A DNA stretch of 64,000 bases from Nisaea acidiphila. GTDB lineage: Bacteria; Pseudomonadota; Alphaproteobacteria; Thalassobaculales; Thalassobaculaceae. The position numbers and the translations under genes were made by a program. The notes under the pieces are model-generated. The model was given only the letters and a program-made list of their open reading frames with translations. It was not told where the DNA came from and did no database searches. Positions 17,018 through 25,668 of the stretch are shown here, one piece after another; the stretch's first letter is position 1; each line of letters starts with the position of its first letter. Location of the stretch: positions 3,776,501 through 3,840,500 of the forward strand of contig NZ_CP102480.1 of the NCBI RefSeq assembly GCF_024662015.1. The letters are read 5' to 3'.

Positions 17018-18715
17018 TTACCGGGGATGAGCGCGCTGCATAACCGGCGAGAGGACCTGATCCGAGATATGGAAGTCCCAGACAGCAGGCCCGCTGCCGG
17101 CCGCGAATGTTTCCACCAGACGCGGCAGTTCGGAGAGATCGGTCACTGTTTCCCCTGCGATCCCGAAGCCGTGCGCGATGGCCGCAAAGTCCGGGCGCCC
17201 GAAAACAGCGCCGGAATCGTCGAGACCTTCCGAACGCAGCTTGTGGATCTCGGAGCCATAGGCGCCGTCGTTCATCACGCAGATCAGCACCTTCATGCCG
17301 TGCCGCTTCATGGTCTCCAGTTCCTGGATATGCATGAGGAGGCTGCCGTCCCCGTCGAACATCACGACCGGATTCTCCGGGCGCGCGGCCGCCACGCCCA
17401 TTGCGAATGAGGTTCCGTTGCCGATCGCTCCGAATTCTCGAATGGTGTGGAAGTTCTCCATCGGGCGATCCGGCATCTGCGCGAAATAGTAGGAGCAGTG
17501 TCCGGAGGAGTTTACGGCCTCCCAGGTCTTCGGTAGCGCGTCGTCCAGCGCCTTCGCGACGTCGCGCGGATCCATGAGACCCTGCTCGACATTGAAGTCG
17601 GATCCGTCCGCAGGGGTATCCCGGATCTTTGCGGCCAGCTCCGGACTGCGCCAGTTCGCGGCCTTTGCGTCGCGGGGGCCGAGGGCGTCGACAAGGGCGC
17701 GGACGCTCATGCCCGCGTCGCCGCGAAGGTGGCGGTGAGCGGTGATCCGGCCTTGCGTCAGGGTGGTCTGGTTGGTGTCGATGCGGATCACTTCGGCATT
17801 CGGATAGAGCGTACCGCCGTATGAATTATGGTTCGCGAGGCTGGCGCCGACCGCGACAACCAGATCCGCCTCCTGGAAGCATTCTCGTGTCACGTCGCTG
17901 GAAAAGCCGCCGGCGATGCTGAGATTGAAAGGATCGTCGTGGAACAGGCCGCGGGCCGGCAGGGTGGTGGCGAGCAGGCCGCCGCAACGCTCGGCGAGCG
18001 CCTTGCAGGCCTCGACTGCGCCTTCCGAGCGCGTCGCGCCGAGGCCGGCCATCACAACAACCTTGCGGGCTTTGGCAATCACCGCTGCCATGTCGGTGAC
18101 GTCATCCGGATGCGGGGGCATGGGCCGCATTTTCGGCAGCACGTCCCGTGACGGTTTAGGCAAGGTGCCGTCCGACGCCCAGTCGCGGTTCTGGAGATCG
18201 AACGGGACGCCGAGCACGACGGGCCGCATCTCCTCCTGCGCCTGGACGAAAGCGTCGCGGACTTGTCGAAGCATGCGATCCGGATGATGCAGGGCATGGT
18301 ACGCGGCCCCGGCGGCCTTCACGAAAGGCGCCTGTTCGAGTTCCTGATTGTACCAGTGGTTCTTCAGTGGGGACTCGCCAGCGAAGACGACGAGCGGGAT
18401 ATGCGCGCGCACGGCCGCGGGCAGGGCGGTCATAATCTGGGTGAGGCCGGGGCCGCAGGTGACCGTCGCGACGCCGACCGTGTTCTTCGCCCTGGCATAG
18501 GACATGGCCGCGGCGACGGCGCAATGCTCGTGACGGACATAGACGAAACCGCAGCCGAGTTCGGCCAGAGCGGTTGCCCAGTTCATGTTCGCGTCGCCGA
18601 GCAGGGCGAAGCAGGTCTCTACCTGCTCCTGGCGAAAGGCTTCGGCGAGAATCTCATAGGTTTTCTTGGCGGACACGGCGCGTGCGCTCCCTTTGGCTCC
18701 CGGATTGCGGACCAT
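17018..18715 (-). CDS. ThDP-dependent acetolactate-synthase-like enzyme
   Basis: A 565-residue enzyme with the three domains of the acetolactate synthase/benzoylformate decarboxylase superfamily. The ThDP-activating glutamate lies in VRHEHCAVAAAMSYA, and the cofactor motif GDGSLLMHIQE...MND near the C-terminus binds the diphosphate and Mg2+. These enzymes break or join C-C bonds at 2-oxo acids; the substrate is not evident. I chose ATG 18715; an upstream TTG at 18781 would add 22 residues and would overlap the operator-like palindrome. It is divergent from tcuAB, so it may act on a product or precursor of that flavoprotein. Confidence 0.88.
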   Translation of the reverse strand: MVRNPGAKGSARAVSAKKTYEILAEAFRQEQVETCFALLGDANMNWATALAELGCGFVYVRHEHCAVAAAMSYARAKNTVGVATVTCGPGLTQIMTALPAAVRAHIPLVVFAGESPLKNHWYNQELEQAPFVKAAGAAYHALHHPDRMLRQVRDAFVQAQEEMRPVVLGVPFDLQNRDWASDGTLPKPSRDVLPKMRPMPPHPDDVTDMAAVIAKARKVVVMAGLGATRSEGAVEACKALAERCGGLLATTLPARGLFHDDPFNLSIAGGFSSDVTRECFQEADLVVAVGASLANHNSYGGTLYPNAEVIRIDTNQTTLTQGRITAHRHLRGDAGMSVRALVDALGPRDAKAANWRSPELAAKIRDTPADGSDFNVEQGLMDPRDVAKALDDALPKTWEAVNSSGHCSYYFAQMPDRPMENFHTIREFGAIGNGTSFAMGVAAARPENPVVMFDGDGSLLMHIQELETMKRHGMKVLICVMNDGAYGSEIHKLRSEGLDDSGAVFGRPDFAAIAHGFGIAGETVTDLSELPRLVETFAAGSGPAVWDFHISDQVLSPVMQRAHPR

Positions 18716-18762
18716 GGTGCGCCAGGCAGCCGGCCGGAGCAAAACCCGGATGTTTTCGTGGT

Positions 18763-18792
18763 TTGACGCTACGGTATTCAATTGTATACAAT
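18763..18792 (+). promoter_or_regulatory. Probable tcuA promoter with overlapping GntR-type operator
   Basis: TTGACG at 18763-18768 and TATACA at 18785-18790 are spaced by 16 bases and point toward tcuA. The -10 region is embedded in the perfect 12-bp palindrome ATTGTATACAAT (18781-18792), which resembles FCD-type GntR operators. A bound repressor would block the promoter and also sit upstream of the divergent ThDP gene. Confidence 0.55.
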
Positions 18793-18861
18793 GTCGTCAA
18801 GAAGGCTGCGAATGGCGGCGCTTTCGGTGCGCCAAGCGGTCCGGTTTGAGGAGAGAATACC

Positions 18862-20283
18862 CTGTCCGCGTTAACTGAAACGGTTTGGGATGTCGTCGTT
18901 GTCGGCGGCGGGAATGCGGCCCTCTGCGCCGCGATCGAGGCGGCGGAGGCCGGGCGCCGCGTCATCATTCTGGAGGGCGCGCCGAAGACCTACCGGGGTG
19001 GCAATTCGCGCCACACACGGAACTTCCGCTGCATGCATCGCGGGCCGCTGTCGGTCCTGACGGACAGTTACGAGGAAGACGAGTATCTTGACGATCTGCT
19101 CCGGGTGACAAAAGGCAATACGGACGAAAATCTCGCGCGGCTCGCGATTCGGACCTCGGAACAGTGCTTGCCCTGGATGGAGGCGCACGGCGTCCGCTTC
19201 CAGCCGTCGCTCTCGGGCACGCTATCGCTCGGCCGCACCAACGCCTTTTTCCTGGGCGGCGGCAAGGCGCTGGTGAACGCCTATTACAACACCGCCGCGG
19301 ACCTCGGTATTGAGGTCGTCTACGAGGCGCAGGTCGCGCATGTCGAGATCGAGGACGGACGGTTCAACGCGGTCGAGGTCGAGATTGCCGGTGGTGCGAA
19401 GCAACGCATTGAGGGCCGCACAGTGGTGCTCGCCTCCGGCGGCTTCCAGGGCGATATCGACTGGTTGGCCCGGGCGTGGGGTCCGGCCGCACGGAACTTC
19501 CTGATCCGCGGCACGCCCTACAATCGCGGTGTGGTGCTGAAGGACATGCTGGATCAGGGGGCGGACAGCGTCGGCGATCCGACCCAGTGCCACGCCGTCG
19601 CGATCGACGGGCGGGCGCCAAAGTTCGACGGCGGCATCGTCACCCGGCTCGACTGCGTGCCGTTCTCCGTCGTCGTGAACAAGAACGGCGAGCGGTTCTA
19701 CGACGAGGGCGAGGACGTCTGGCCGAAGCGCTATGCGATCTGGGGCCGTCTCGTCGCCGCGCAGCCGGACCAGGTGGCCTATTCGATCATCGACAGCAAG
19801 AGCGCCAATCTCTTCATGCCGTCGGTCTTCCCGGCGGTCGAGGCGGACACGCTGGAAGGGCTGGCGGAGAAGATGGGACTGCCCGCGGAGAAGCTGCGCC
19901 AGACGGTCGGCGCCTTCAACGCCGCCTGCCGGGAGGGGAACTTCCATCCGACCGAACTCGACGGCCTTGCGACCGAAGGCGTCGAGCCGCAGAAGACGAA
20001 CTGGGCCCGTCCGATCACCGATCCGCCCTTCTACGGCTATTCACTCCGTCCCGGCGTCACCTTCACCTATCTCGGCCTCAAGGTGGACGAGACGGCAAGG
20101 GTGACCATGGATGGGCGCAAACTGGAAAATGTCTGGGCGGCGGGAGAAATCATGGCCGGCAGCATCCTCGGCGAAGGCTATCTCGCCGGTTTCGGCATGA
20201 CCATCGGAACCGTGTTCGGCCGCATCGCCGGCCAGCAGGCCGCGCAGGGTGCGGTCCGGGGGGAGAACTCCCATGCCGCTTGA
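18862..20283 (+). CDS. tcuA: FAD-dependent tricarballylate dehydrogenase TcuA (probable CTG start)
   Basis: TcuA-type flavoproteins oxidise tricarballylate to cis-aconitate and pass electrons to TcuB. The 473-residue protein has the dinucleotide-binding motif VVVGGGNAALCAAIEAAEAG near residues 13-32 and the fumarate-reductase-like FAD domain, ending with the conserved GEIMAGSILGEGYLAGFGM. The only in-frame ATG upstream of the core (19033) would delete the FAD motif. The frame opens after a stop at 18847-18849 and contains no ATG, GTG or TTG before it. CTG 18862, nine bases after GAGGAG, is therefore the best start. Its 3' end overlaps tcuB by 11 bases. CobZ-like proteins are related, so the substrate is inferred from family only. 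Confidence 0.88.
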   Translation: MSALTETVWDVVVVGGGNAALCAAIEAAEAGRRVIILEGAPKTYRGGNSRHTRNFRCMHRGPLSVLTDSYEEDEYLDDLLRVTKGNTDENLARLAIRTSEQCLPWMEAHGVRFQPSLSGTLSLGRTNAFFLGGGKALVNAYYNTAADLGIEVVYEAQVAHVEIEDGRFNAVEVEIAGGAKQRIEGRTVVLASGGFQGDIDWLARAWGPAARNFLIRGTPYNRGVVLKDMLDQGADSVGDPTQCHAVAIDGRAPKFDGGIVTRLDCVPFSVVVNKNGERFYDEGEDVWPKRYAIWGRLVAAQPDQVAYSIIDSKSANLFMPSVFPAVEADTLEGLAEKMGLPAEKLRQTVGAFNAACREGNFHPTELDGLATEGVEPQKTNWARPITDPPFYGYSLRPGVTFTYLGLKVDETARVTMDGRKLENVWAAGEIMAGSILGEGYLAGFGMTIGTVFGRIAGQQAAQGAVRGENSHAA

Positions 20284-21352
20284 CCAGGCCCGGACGGAAC
20301 TGTCCACGACTGAAGAGGCGCGCCGCCAGATCGAGATCTGCAACGCCTGCCGCTATTGCGAGGGCTATTGCTCGGTCTTCCCGGCGATCACCCTGCAGCG
20401 CAGCTTCAGCGACGGGGACATCACCCAGCTCGCCAATCTTTGCCACAATTGCCGCGGCTGCTATTACGCCTGTCAATATACCGATCCGCACGAGTTCCAG
20501 ATCAACCTGCCCAAGGCACTGGCCGAAGCGCGGACGGAGAGCTGGGAGCGGTTCTCCTGGCCGGGTGTCTTCTCGGGCCTGTTCCAGAAGAGCGGCGTCG
20601 CACTCGCGGCGGCACTGATCGTCGGCTTCGCCGCTCTTTTCTGGGCGGGGCAGGCGCTCCGGCCGGAAAGCGGGGAAGGCTTCTACGCCTTCCTTTCGCA
20701 CTCGGTCATGATCGGCATTTTCACCCCGGCTTTCCTGCTGCCGCTGCTCGCCATCGCGCTCGGGCTCCGGGCGTATTGGCGCGAGGTGGGCGGGGCGCCG
20801 GTGCGGCTGGCGTATCTCGTCCGCGCGTTCCGCGAGGCGGCGCGTCTCAAGGACCTTTCCGGCGGTGTCGCGGGCGGCTGCAATTTCGAGAAGGAAGACC
20901 GCTACACCAATGTCCGCCGCTGGCACCACCAGGCAGTCATGTACGGCTTCCTGCTCTGCTTCGCCTCAACCGGATCGGCCACGATCCTGCACTATGTCTT
21001 CGACATGCCGGCGCCGTACGGCCTCTTCTCCCTGCCGAAGCTGCTCGGCATTCCGGGAGGGGTCCTGCTGACCCTCGGTGGGCTCGGCATGGCGGTGCTG
21101 AAGACGCGCGGCGAAAAGAACCTCGGGGCGTCCGCGCTCTGGGGCGGCGAGATGGCCTTCGTGTTGCTGTTGTCCTTCACCGGCGCCAGCGGTCTCGCGC
21201 TCTACGCCGCGACCGGGACGGCGCTGGTCGGATGGGTGCTGCCGGTTCATCTGGGGGCTGTGCTCGCCTTCTTCCTAACCGCGCCCTACACGAAGATGGT
21301 GCACGGATTCTTCCGGCTGGCGGCGCTGGTCCGGAACGCGCAACAGACCTGA
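20273..21352 (+). CDS. tcuB: Tricarballylate utilisation protein TcuB (Fe-S and membrane haem protein)
   Basis: TcuB takes electrons from TcuA and passes them to the quinone pool. The 359-residue chain has an N-terminal ferredoxin-like part with two cysteine clusters (CNACRYCEGYC and CHNCRGCYYAC, residues about 25-70), then several membrane helices with histidines suited to haem ligation. I chose ATG 20273, which follows GGGGGAG and overlaps the end of tcuA, over an in-frame start at 20249. No TcuC transporter or TcuR regulator is adjacent. Confidence 0.9.
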   Translation: MPLDQARTELSTTEEARRQIEICNACRYCEGYCSVFPAITLQRSFSDGDITQLANLCHNCRGCYYACQYTDPHEFQINLPKALAEARTESWERFSWPGVFSGLFQKSGVALAAALIVGFAALFWAGQALRPESGEGFYAFLSHSVMIGIFTPAFLLPLLAIALGLRAYWREVGGAPVRLAYLVRAFREAARLKDLSGGVAGGCNFEKEDRYTNVRRWHHQAVMYGFLLCFASTGSATILHYVFDMPAPYGLFSLPKLLGIPGGVLLTLGGLGMAVLKTRGEKNLGASALWGGEMAFVLLLSFTGASGLALYAATGTALVGWVLPVHLGAVLAFFLTAPYTKMVHGFFRLAALVRNAQQT

Positions 21353-21437
21353 CTCTAGACACAGCGCGGGGTGGCGCGCGCGTTTTCCGTTCTTTGTTTT
21401 CTCCTGTTTCCTATTGTGGTATCCGGCAAATTGGGGA

Positions 21438-21878
21438 ATGGGGGAAAGTCGGGTTTTGGGCGCGCCAAGATCTTCTGAGTTCAGACAACTCGCCACGGCA
21501 CTTATTGCTGTCGCGTTTCTGCTGCGGTCAATTGTGCCCGCCGGGTTCATGCCTGATCTGCGATCAAGCGATGGCGGCTTGTCATTCGTTATCTGCGCGC
21601 CTGGCGCGTCTTCCGCACTCGGCGGAAGCGGCGTTCAATACAGCGCGGACCAACTCGCTGCGCTCGCCTTTCTTGCGGACGAGATTGGTCAGAACGAGAC
21701 CGAAATCGACAAACCCTGCGACTTCGGTTTGCTTTCGCTGGCAATGGCGCTCGGAAACGTTCCGCAGCTTCCGAGCGATGGCTTCGACATTTCACCCGCC
21801 ATACTGTCCGGTGATGGCGATGTGCACATCGCTGCACCCTATTCTCAGGCTCGTCCCAGGTCTCCTCCGGTCTCTTGA
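21438..21878 (+). CDS. DUF2946-like small protein
   Basis: A 146-residue protein with one N-terminal hydrophobic segment (about residues 14-33) containing LLRSIVPAGFMPD, followed by a region with two cysteines (FVICAPG and CDFGLL). This layout resembles DUF2946 proteins, which are often found beside TonB-dependent receptors and metal-related genes; their function is unknown. The start is uncertain: ATG 21438 is chosen, with an upstream TTG at 21414 possible. It lies 63 bases before the receptor gene on the same strand. From here to about 25640 the DNA is visibly less GC-rich than its surroundings. Confidence 0.65.
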   Translation: MGESRVLGAPRSSEFRQLATALIAVAFLLRSIVPAGFMPDLRSSDGGLSFVICAPGASSALGGSGVQYSADQLAALAFLADEIGQNETEIDKPCDFGLLSLAMALGNVPQLPSDGFDISPAILSGDGDVHIAAPYSQARPRSPPVS

Positions 21879-21941
21879 ACTGAACCAATTCGAATCCGTC
21901 TCCGGACGGGTCCATCCTGACTAATTTCTAAAGAGAAAATC

Positions 21942-23891
21942 ATGTTCAAGAGAAGCTCAATTCTGGGCGCGCTGGCCTTTGGCGCGTCTTTGACTATCGC
22001 ATTTGGGCCATCACCCATTCATGCACAGAACGCAGATGGTAAGGACCAGTCTCGGGCGTCGGCAACGCTTGGCGAGATCGTTGTTACCGCAAATCGTCGC
22101 GAGCAAGATATCTCGGACGTTCAGGCCAGTGTCGAGGTGATCTCTCAGGAAGACCTCCAGCGCTACTCTGGAGCAACGGTCATCGAAGCGTTGCGCGATG
22201 CCGTCGGGGTCGACGCACGGTCCAGCGGAGCAAACTCGGACGTCACAATCCGTGGCCAAATCCCGAATGCAGGAACGTCTGTCCTCATTTTGGTCGATGG
22301 CCTTCCGAGAACTGCCAAATATGGTGTCGACAATCTCAATCTAATCGGCGTGGAAACCGTAGAGCGGATCGAGGTGATCCGAGGGCCTATGTCTGCACTC
22401 TACGGGGCGAATGCGGCCGGTGGCGTGATCAATATCATTACAAAAAATCCCGAGGGTACGGGCGGCGACGTCAGGGTGACCGCGGGCTCCTCGCTCTCTG
22501 AAGATGGTGACGGGCGGGAAACGTTGAATTCCGGCGCCACCGCATTTCATGAAACTGGAGATTTCTCACATCGGGTCTCCGTCGACATGCGCCATGCGCG
22601 GCCATTTACTTTCGACGACGAGATCGATGATGCCTTGAACGGTATCAAACATTATGGCCTAGCCTATCGCGGCCGCTGGCAAGCGACAGAAACAGACGAG
22701 TTGACCCTGAACCTGGAGGGTTTCAAGCAGGATGACCGGAGCACCGGGATCAGCGGCGGTTCCACATATACGCGACGCGAGGAAGAGACCCGGTTCTTTA
22801 GTGCTCTTTCTTATGCCGGCGAAGTCGGGCCAGGTTATCTAACCGCTGAAACGTCCTACGGGCATACTGACGGTTCGGCAAATCGCGCGGTGACGGTCGA
22901 GAGTACCGACTATGAGGAAATGATCGCCCAGGGGAGGTATTTCCTGGCACTCGACGACAGTTTTGGGGGAACGCATTCGCTCCTCGCAGGATCCGGGTTT
23001 ACGCGTGAGGAGATCGAGATCGATATCTACTCGCGGACGGGGGAAAGAGACAGCACGCATGTTTTCCTCCAAGACGAGTGGATTCCCGCCGATTGGGTCT
23101 CCGTTGTCGCCGGGCTCCGGGTGGACCACTTCAGCGACTTTGGAACGCATGCTGTTCCGCGTGTGACGGTAGGTTCTCGTGGCAGCGGATTGATCTGGCG
23201 TCTCGGATACGGCCAAGCTTACCGGGCGCCGAGCGTAATTGAACAATACTCCGAGTTTACGCGTGGACGATTTCTCATCCGCGGCAGCGAGGATGTAGAA
23301 GCTGAGGAATCCACGTCTTACGAAGCAGCTTTGGGCTGGCGTGCCGGCCGCGGCAAGATCGAAGCAATCTACCATTACAGTGACATCGCTAATCTGATCG
23401 AAGCGGTGTCAACCTCCGAGACGACCGCCGGCGGACTGTCGATCATCGAGTACCAGAATATCGCCGAAGCAACGATCCAAGGTATTGAGATCGCGGGAGA
23501 TTACCTCGTTTTCGATTCTCTCTCCCTTTCCGGTTCCTACGCGTATCTCGATGCAGAGGATGGTGACGGGAACCGTCTTGAGGACCGCGCTCGTCACACC
23601 TTCAAGGCGAGCGCAACGTACCGGGAGGGACCCTGGTCAGCGACCGTCCGGGGGCGGACCATGCTGCAGTATTATGCACCCGATCCCAACGTGCGTGGTT
23701 CTTCGCCTTTCAACTCCGACTACGCGACGCTCGACCTGAATTTTGGGTATCAGGTTAGCGACCGTTGGCGCGTGTCCTTTGGTGTCGACAACGTCTTCGA
23801 CGAGCAGGTGCCGGTCAATTACGCCTCGAATGGGGCAATCGAAGACCCGGCCGGTAGATATGTTTACCTGACTACGAATTTCTCGTTCTGA
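21942..23891 (+). CDS. TonB-dependent outer-membrane receptor
   Basis: A 649-residue receptor that imports a large ligand across the outer membrane using TonB energy. It has a signal peptide (about 1-29), a TonB-box-like GEIVVTA, a plug domain with the hallmark VIRGPMSALYGANAAGGVIN, and a beta-barrel ending in phenylalanine (TTNFSF). The motif YRAP occurs, close to the FRAP box of haem receptors, but the accompanying NPNL is not clear. The adjacent HemS-like and HmuT-like genes favour haem; a siderophore or corrinoid is still possible. Its stop overlaps the next start by one base (TGATG). Confidence 0.92.
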   Translation: MFKRSSILGALAFGASLTIAFGPSPIHAQNADGKDQSRASATLGEIVVTANRREQDISDVQASVEVISQEDLQRYSGATVIEALRDAVGVDARSSGANSDVTIRGQIPNAGTSVLILVDGLPRTAKYGVDNLNLIGVETVERIEVIRGPMSALYGANAAGGVINIITKNPEGTGGDVRVTAGSSLSEDGDGRETLNSGATAFHETGDFSHRVSVDMRHARPFTFDDEIDDALNGIKHYGLAYRGRWQATETDELTLNLEGFKQDDRSTGISGGSTYTRREEETRFFSALSYAGEVGPGYLTAETSYGHTDGSANRAVTVESTDYEEMIAQGRYFLALDDSFGGTHSLLAGSGFTREEIEIDIYSRTGERDSTHVFLQDEWIPADWVSVVAGLRVDHFSDFGTHAVPRVTVGSRGSGLIWRLGYGQAYRAPSVIEQYSEFTRGRFLIRGSEDVEAEESTSYEAALGWRAGRGKIEAIYHYSDIANLIEAVSTSETTAGGLSIIEYQNIAEATIQGIEIAGDYLVFDSLSLSGSYAYLDAEDGDGNRLEDRARHTFKASATYREGPWSATVRGRTMLQYYAPDPNVRGSSPFNSDYATLDLNFGYQVSDRWRVSFGVDNVFDEQVPVNYASNGAIEDPAGRYVYLTTNFSF

Positions 23892-24787
23892 TGTCGGAGC
23901 ATCAGCGCGATACCTCCGTGCCCGGTTCTGTCGATCCGGGCACGGTTCTGGAAGAATGGCGTGCTTTGCTAGCAACCGGCGAGCATTTGCATGCTCCCGA
24001 CATTGCCAGACGGCTTGGGGTAAGCGAGGCGGCGTTGTTGGCCGCCCGTGCCGGCACCGGGGCGGTGAGGCTATCAGTTGATCCGATCCGCGTACTTGCG
24101 CCTCTTGCCGATTGCGGCCGCGTTTTATGCGCCTTCGCGAACGAGTGCGGCGTCCATATGCCGCTTGGCGATGTATCGGTCACCGCTGGTATCGACGGTG
24201 TTTTGCGAATATCCGGATCGCACATGTCGGCTGAAATCGACGATGGGGCTGTCGCGGAGATTTTTCTCTTCGAGGACCACGACCCCAACCATGGCAACAC
24301 GCGGTCTCTCCAGTTTTTTTCGTCCACAGGCGCGCCTGTCTTCAAGACATTCGTCTTTCACAAGAGCCGTTTCGACGCTCTCCGGCGCCATTGTCATGAA
24401 CTTGCGAACGAAGACCAAAGCCGCGTGCCAAGGCCGCTAGCAGCAACACCCGGTTTCGATCCGCTTGCGGTTTCGCTGAACAACGATGCCAACGCACAGC
24501 ACATCCCCGGGAGCGCTTATCAGGAGACCATCTCGAGCTTCCTTGGTGACGGCGGCGCGTTCGAAATCGAAGCCGTCTGCCGGCACGCACGTGTCACCTG
24601 GCATGGGACGATCAGCGGAGCCCGGTTCGACCGAGGAATGCTGCATCTGCACGAGACCGACTTGCGGTCACATCTGAGGTTGGCTCCGCTAGCCATCGCG
24701 CATCGAACTGCGAAAGGCGGTTTGTCCCTTGGGATTTCCGCTTCGGGCAGCTCAGAGCGGCGTCTTCGCATTGGAGTGGAGAATTGA
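23891..24787 (+). CDS. HemS/ChuS-family haem-handling protein
   Basis: A cytoplasmic 298-residue protein resembling HemS/HmuS haem-degrading or haem-trafficking proteins. The N-terminal region DIARRLGVSEAALLAA and the later SLQFFSSTGAPVFKTF fit the family repeat. It is shorter than the usual 340-360 residues, so the second repeat may be abbreviated. It is translationally coupled to the receptor gene (TGATG) and followed one base later by the binding-protein gene. Whether it degrades haem or only delivers it cannot be told from the sequence. Confidence 0.75.
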   Translation: MSEHQRDTSVPGSVDPGTVLEEWRALLATGEHLHAPDIARRLGVSEAALLAARAGTGAVRLSVDPIRVLAPLADCGRVLCAFANECGVHMPLGDVSVTAGIDGVLRISGSHMSAEIDDGAVAEIFLFEDHDPNHGNTRSLQFFSSTGAPVFKTFVFHKSRFDALRRHCHELANEDQSRVPRPLAATPGFDPLAVSLNNDANAQHIPGSAYQETISSFLGDGGAFEIEAVCRHARVTWHGTISGARFDRGMLHLHETDLRSHLRLAPLAIAHRTAKGGLSLGISASGSSERRLRIGVEN

Positions 24788-24788
24788 C

Positions 24789-25643
24789 ATGAAAACTCGT
24801 TTTCTTTGCATGGCGATCTTTGCGATCGCAATCCAGTTTCTCGGCGGCCCGGCTGGAGCATCCGATCAGAGGATAATCGTCATCGGCTCTTCTCTCGCCG
24901 AGATCGTGGTCGCTCTCGGAGAGGCGGACAGTGTCGTATTGCGTGGAGGCGGGACGGACCACATTCCCGAGATTTCAGATGCCGCCCGTTTGCCCGGATA
25001 CAGTCAACCTTCAGCGGAAGGCATGCTGGCGCTGGCTCCGACATTGGCCATCATGTCCGCTCGCCGCACAAAGCCAATCGTCAAACAGCAGCTTGAGGCG
25101 GCGGGAGTTACGGTCCGGCTCTTTGAGCAACTCGTCGCTTTGGATGATATCCCGGCAAGAGTGAGGGATATCGCGGCTTTGATTCGCCGTGATGCAGATG
25201 CCGAGCGGGTTATCGGGACATTCAAGAGCGAGTTGAGGGATGCCGAAACTCTGGTCGCGGGAACGACAACGAAGCCACGTGGCCTCTTTCTGTTGTCTGG
25301 CGGCGGGCGGCCTACGGTTGTCGCCGGAGGTGACACGCATATCGCGGCGCTGATCAGATTCGCCGGTGGAACGAACATCACCGACGACTTCAACTCTTTC
25401 AAGCCCATGAGCCAGGAATCCATGATCAGCGCTGATCCTGAATTCATCCTTGTCAACAAGGAGGGGCTTGCCGCAGTCGGAGGCATCAAACCCGCGCTTG
25501 ATGCACCTGGAGTAAGATTTACAACAGCGGCGCGTAGGGGCGATGTGTTCAGCTTGCCAAGTGGTTACCTGACCGATCTCGGGCTATCGACACCAAGAGC
25601 CATCGGGATTTTGGCTGTGAAGATTCATCCAGAATTGCGGTGA
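24789..25643 (+). CDS. hmuT: Haem ABC transporter substrate-binding protein HmuT-like
   Basis: A periplasmic binding protein of 284 residues with a Sec signal peptide ending near ASA/GASD (about residue 24). It belongs to the cobalamin/Fe3+-siderophore TroA-like superfamily. The segment PGYSQPSAEGMLALAP matches the HmuT feature in which a tyrosine ligates haem before a conserved SAEG. ATG 24789 is one base after the previous stop. The expected HmuU permease and HmuV ATPase do not follow; the next gene is unrelated and on the other strand. Confidence 0.82.
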   Translation: MKTRFLCMAIFAIAIQFLGGPAGASDQRIIVIGSSLAEIVVALGEADSVVLRGGGTDHIPEISDAARLPGYSQPSAEGMLALAPTLAIMSARRTKPIVKQQLEAAGVTVRLFEQLVALDDIPARVRDIAALIRRDADAERVIGTFKSELRDAETLVAGTTTKPRGLFLLSGGGRPTVVAGGDTHIAALIRFAGGTNITDDFNSFKPMSQESMISADPEFILVNKEGLAAVGGIKPALDAPGVRFTTAARRGDVFSLPSGYLTDLGLSTPRAIGILAVKIHPELR

Positions 25644-25668
25644 GGCCGCGTCAAATAAGCGGAACCGT

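Noticed and set aside
16787-17410. 207-codon plus-strand frame
   Set aside because: Most of it is antisense to the ThDP gene, and its beginning has no ribosome site or domain.
22839-23375. 178-codon minus-strand frame inside the receptor gene
   Set aside because: Antisense to a textbook TonB-dependent receptor and lacking any recognisable motif.
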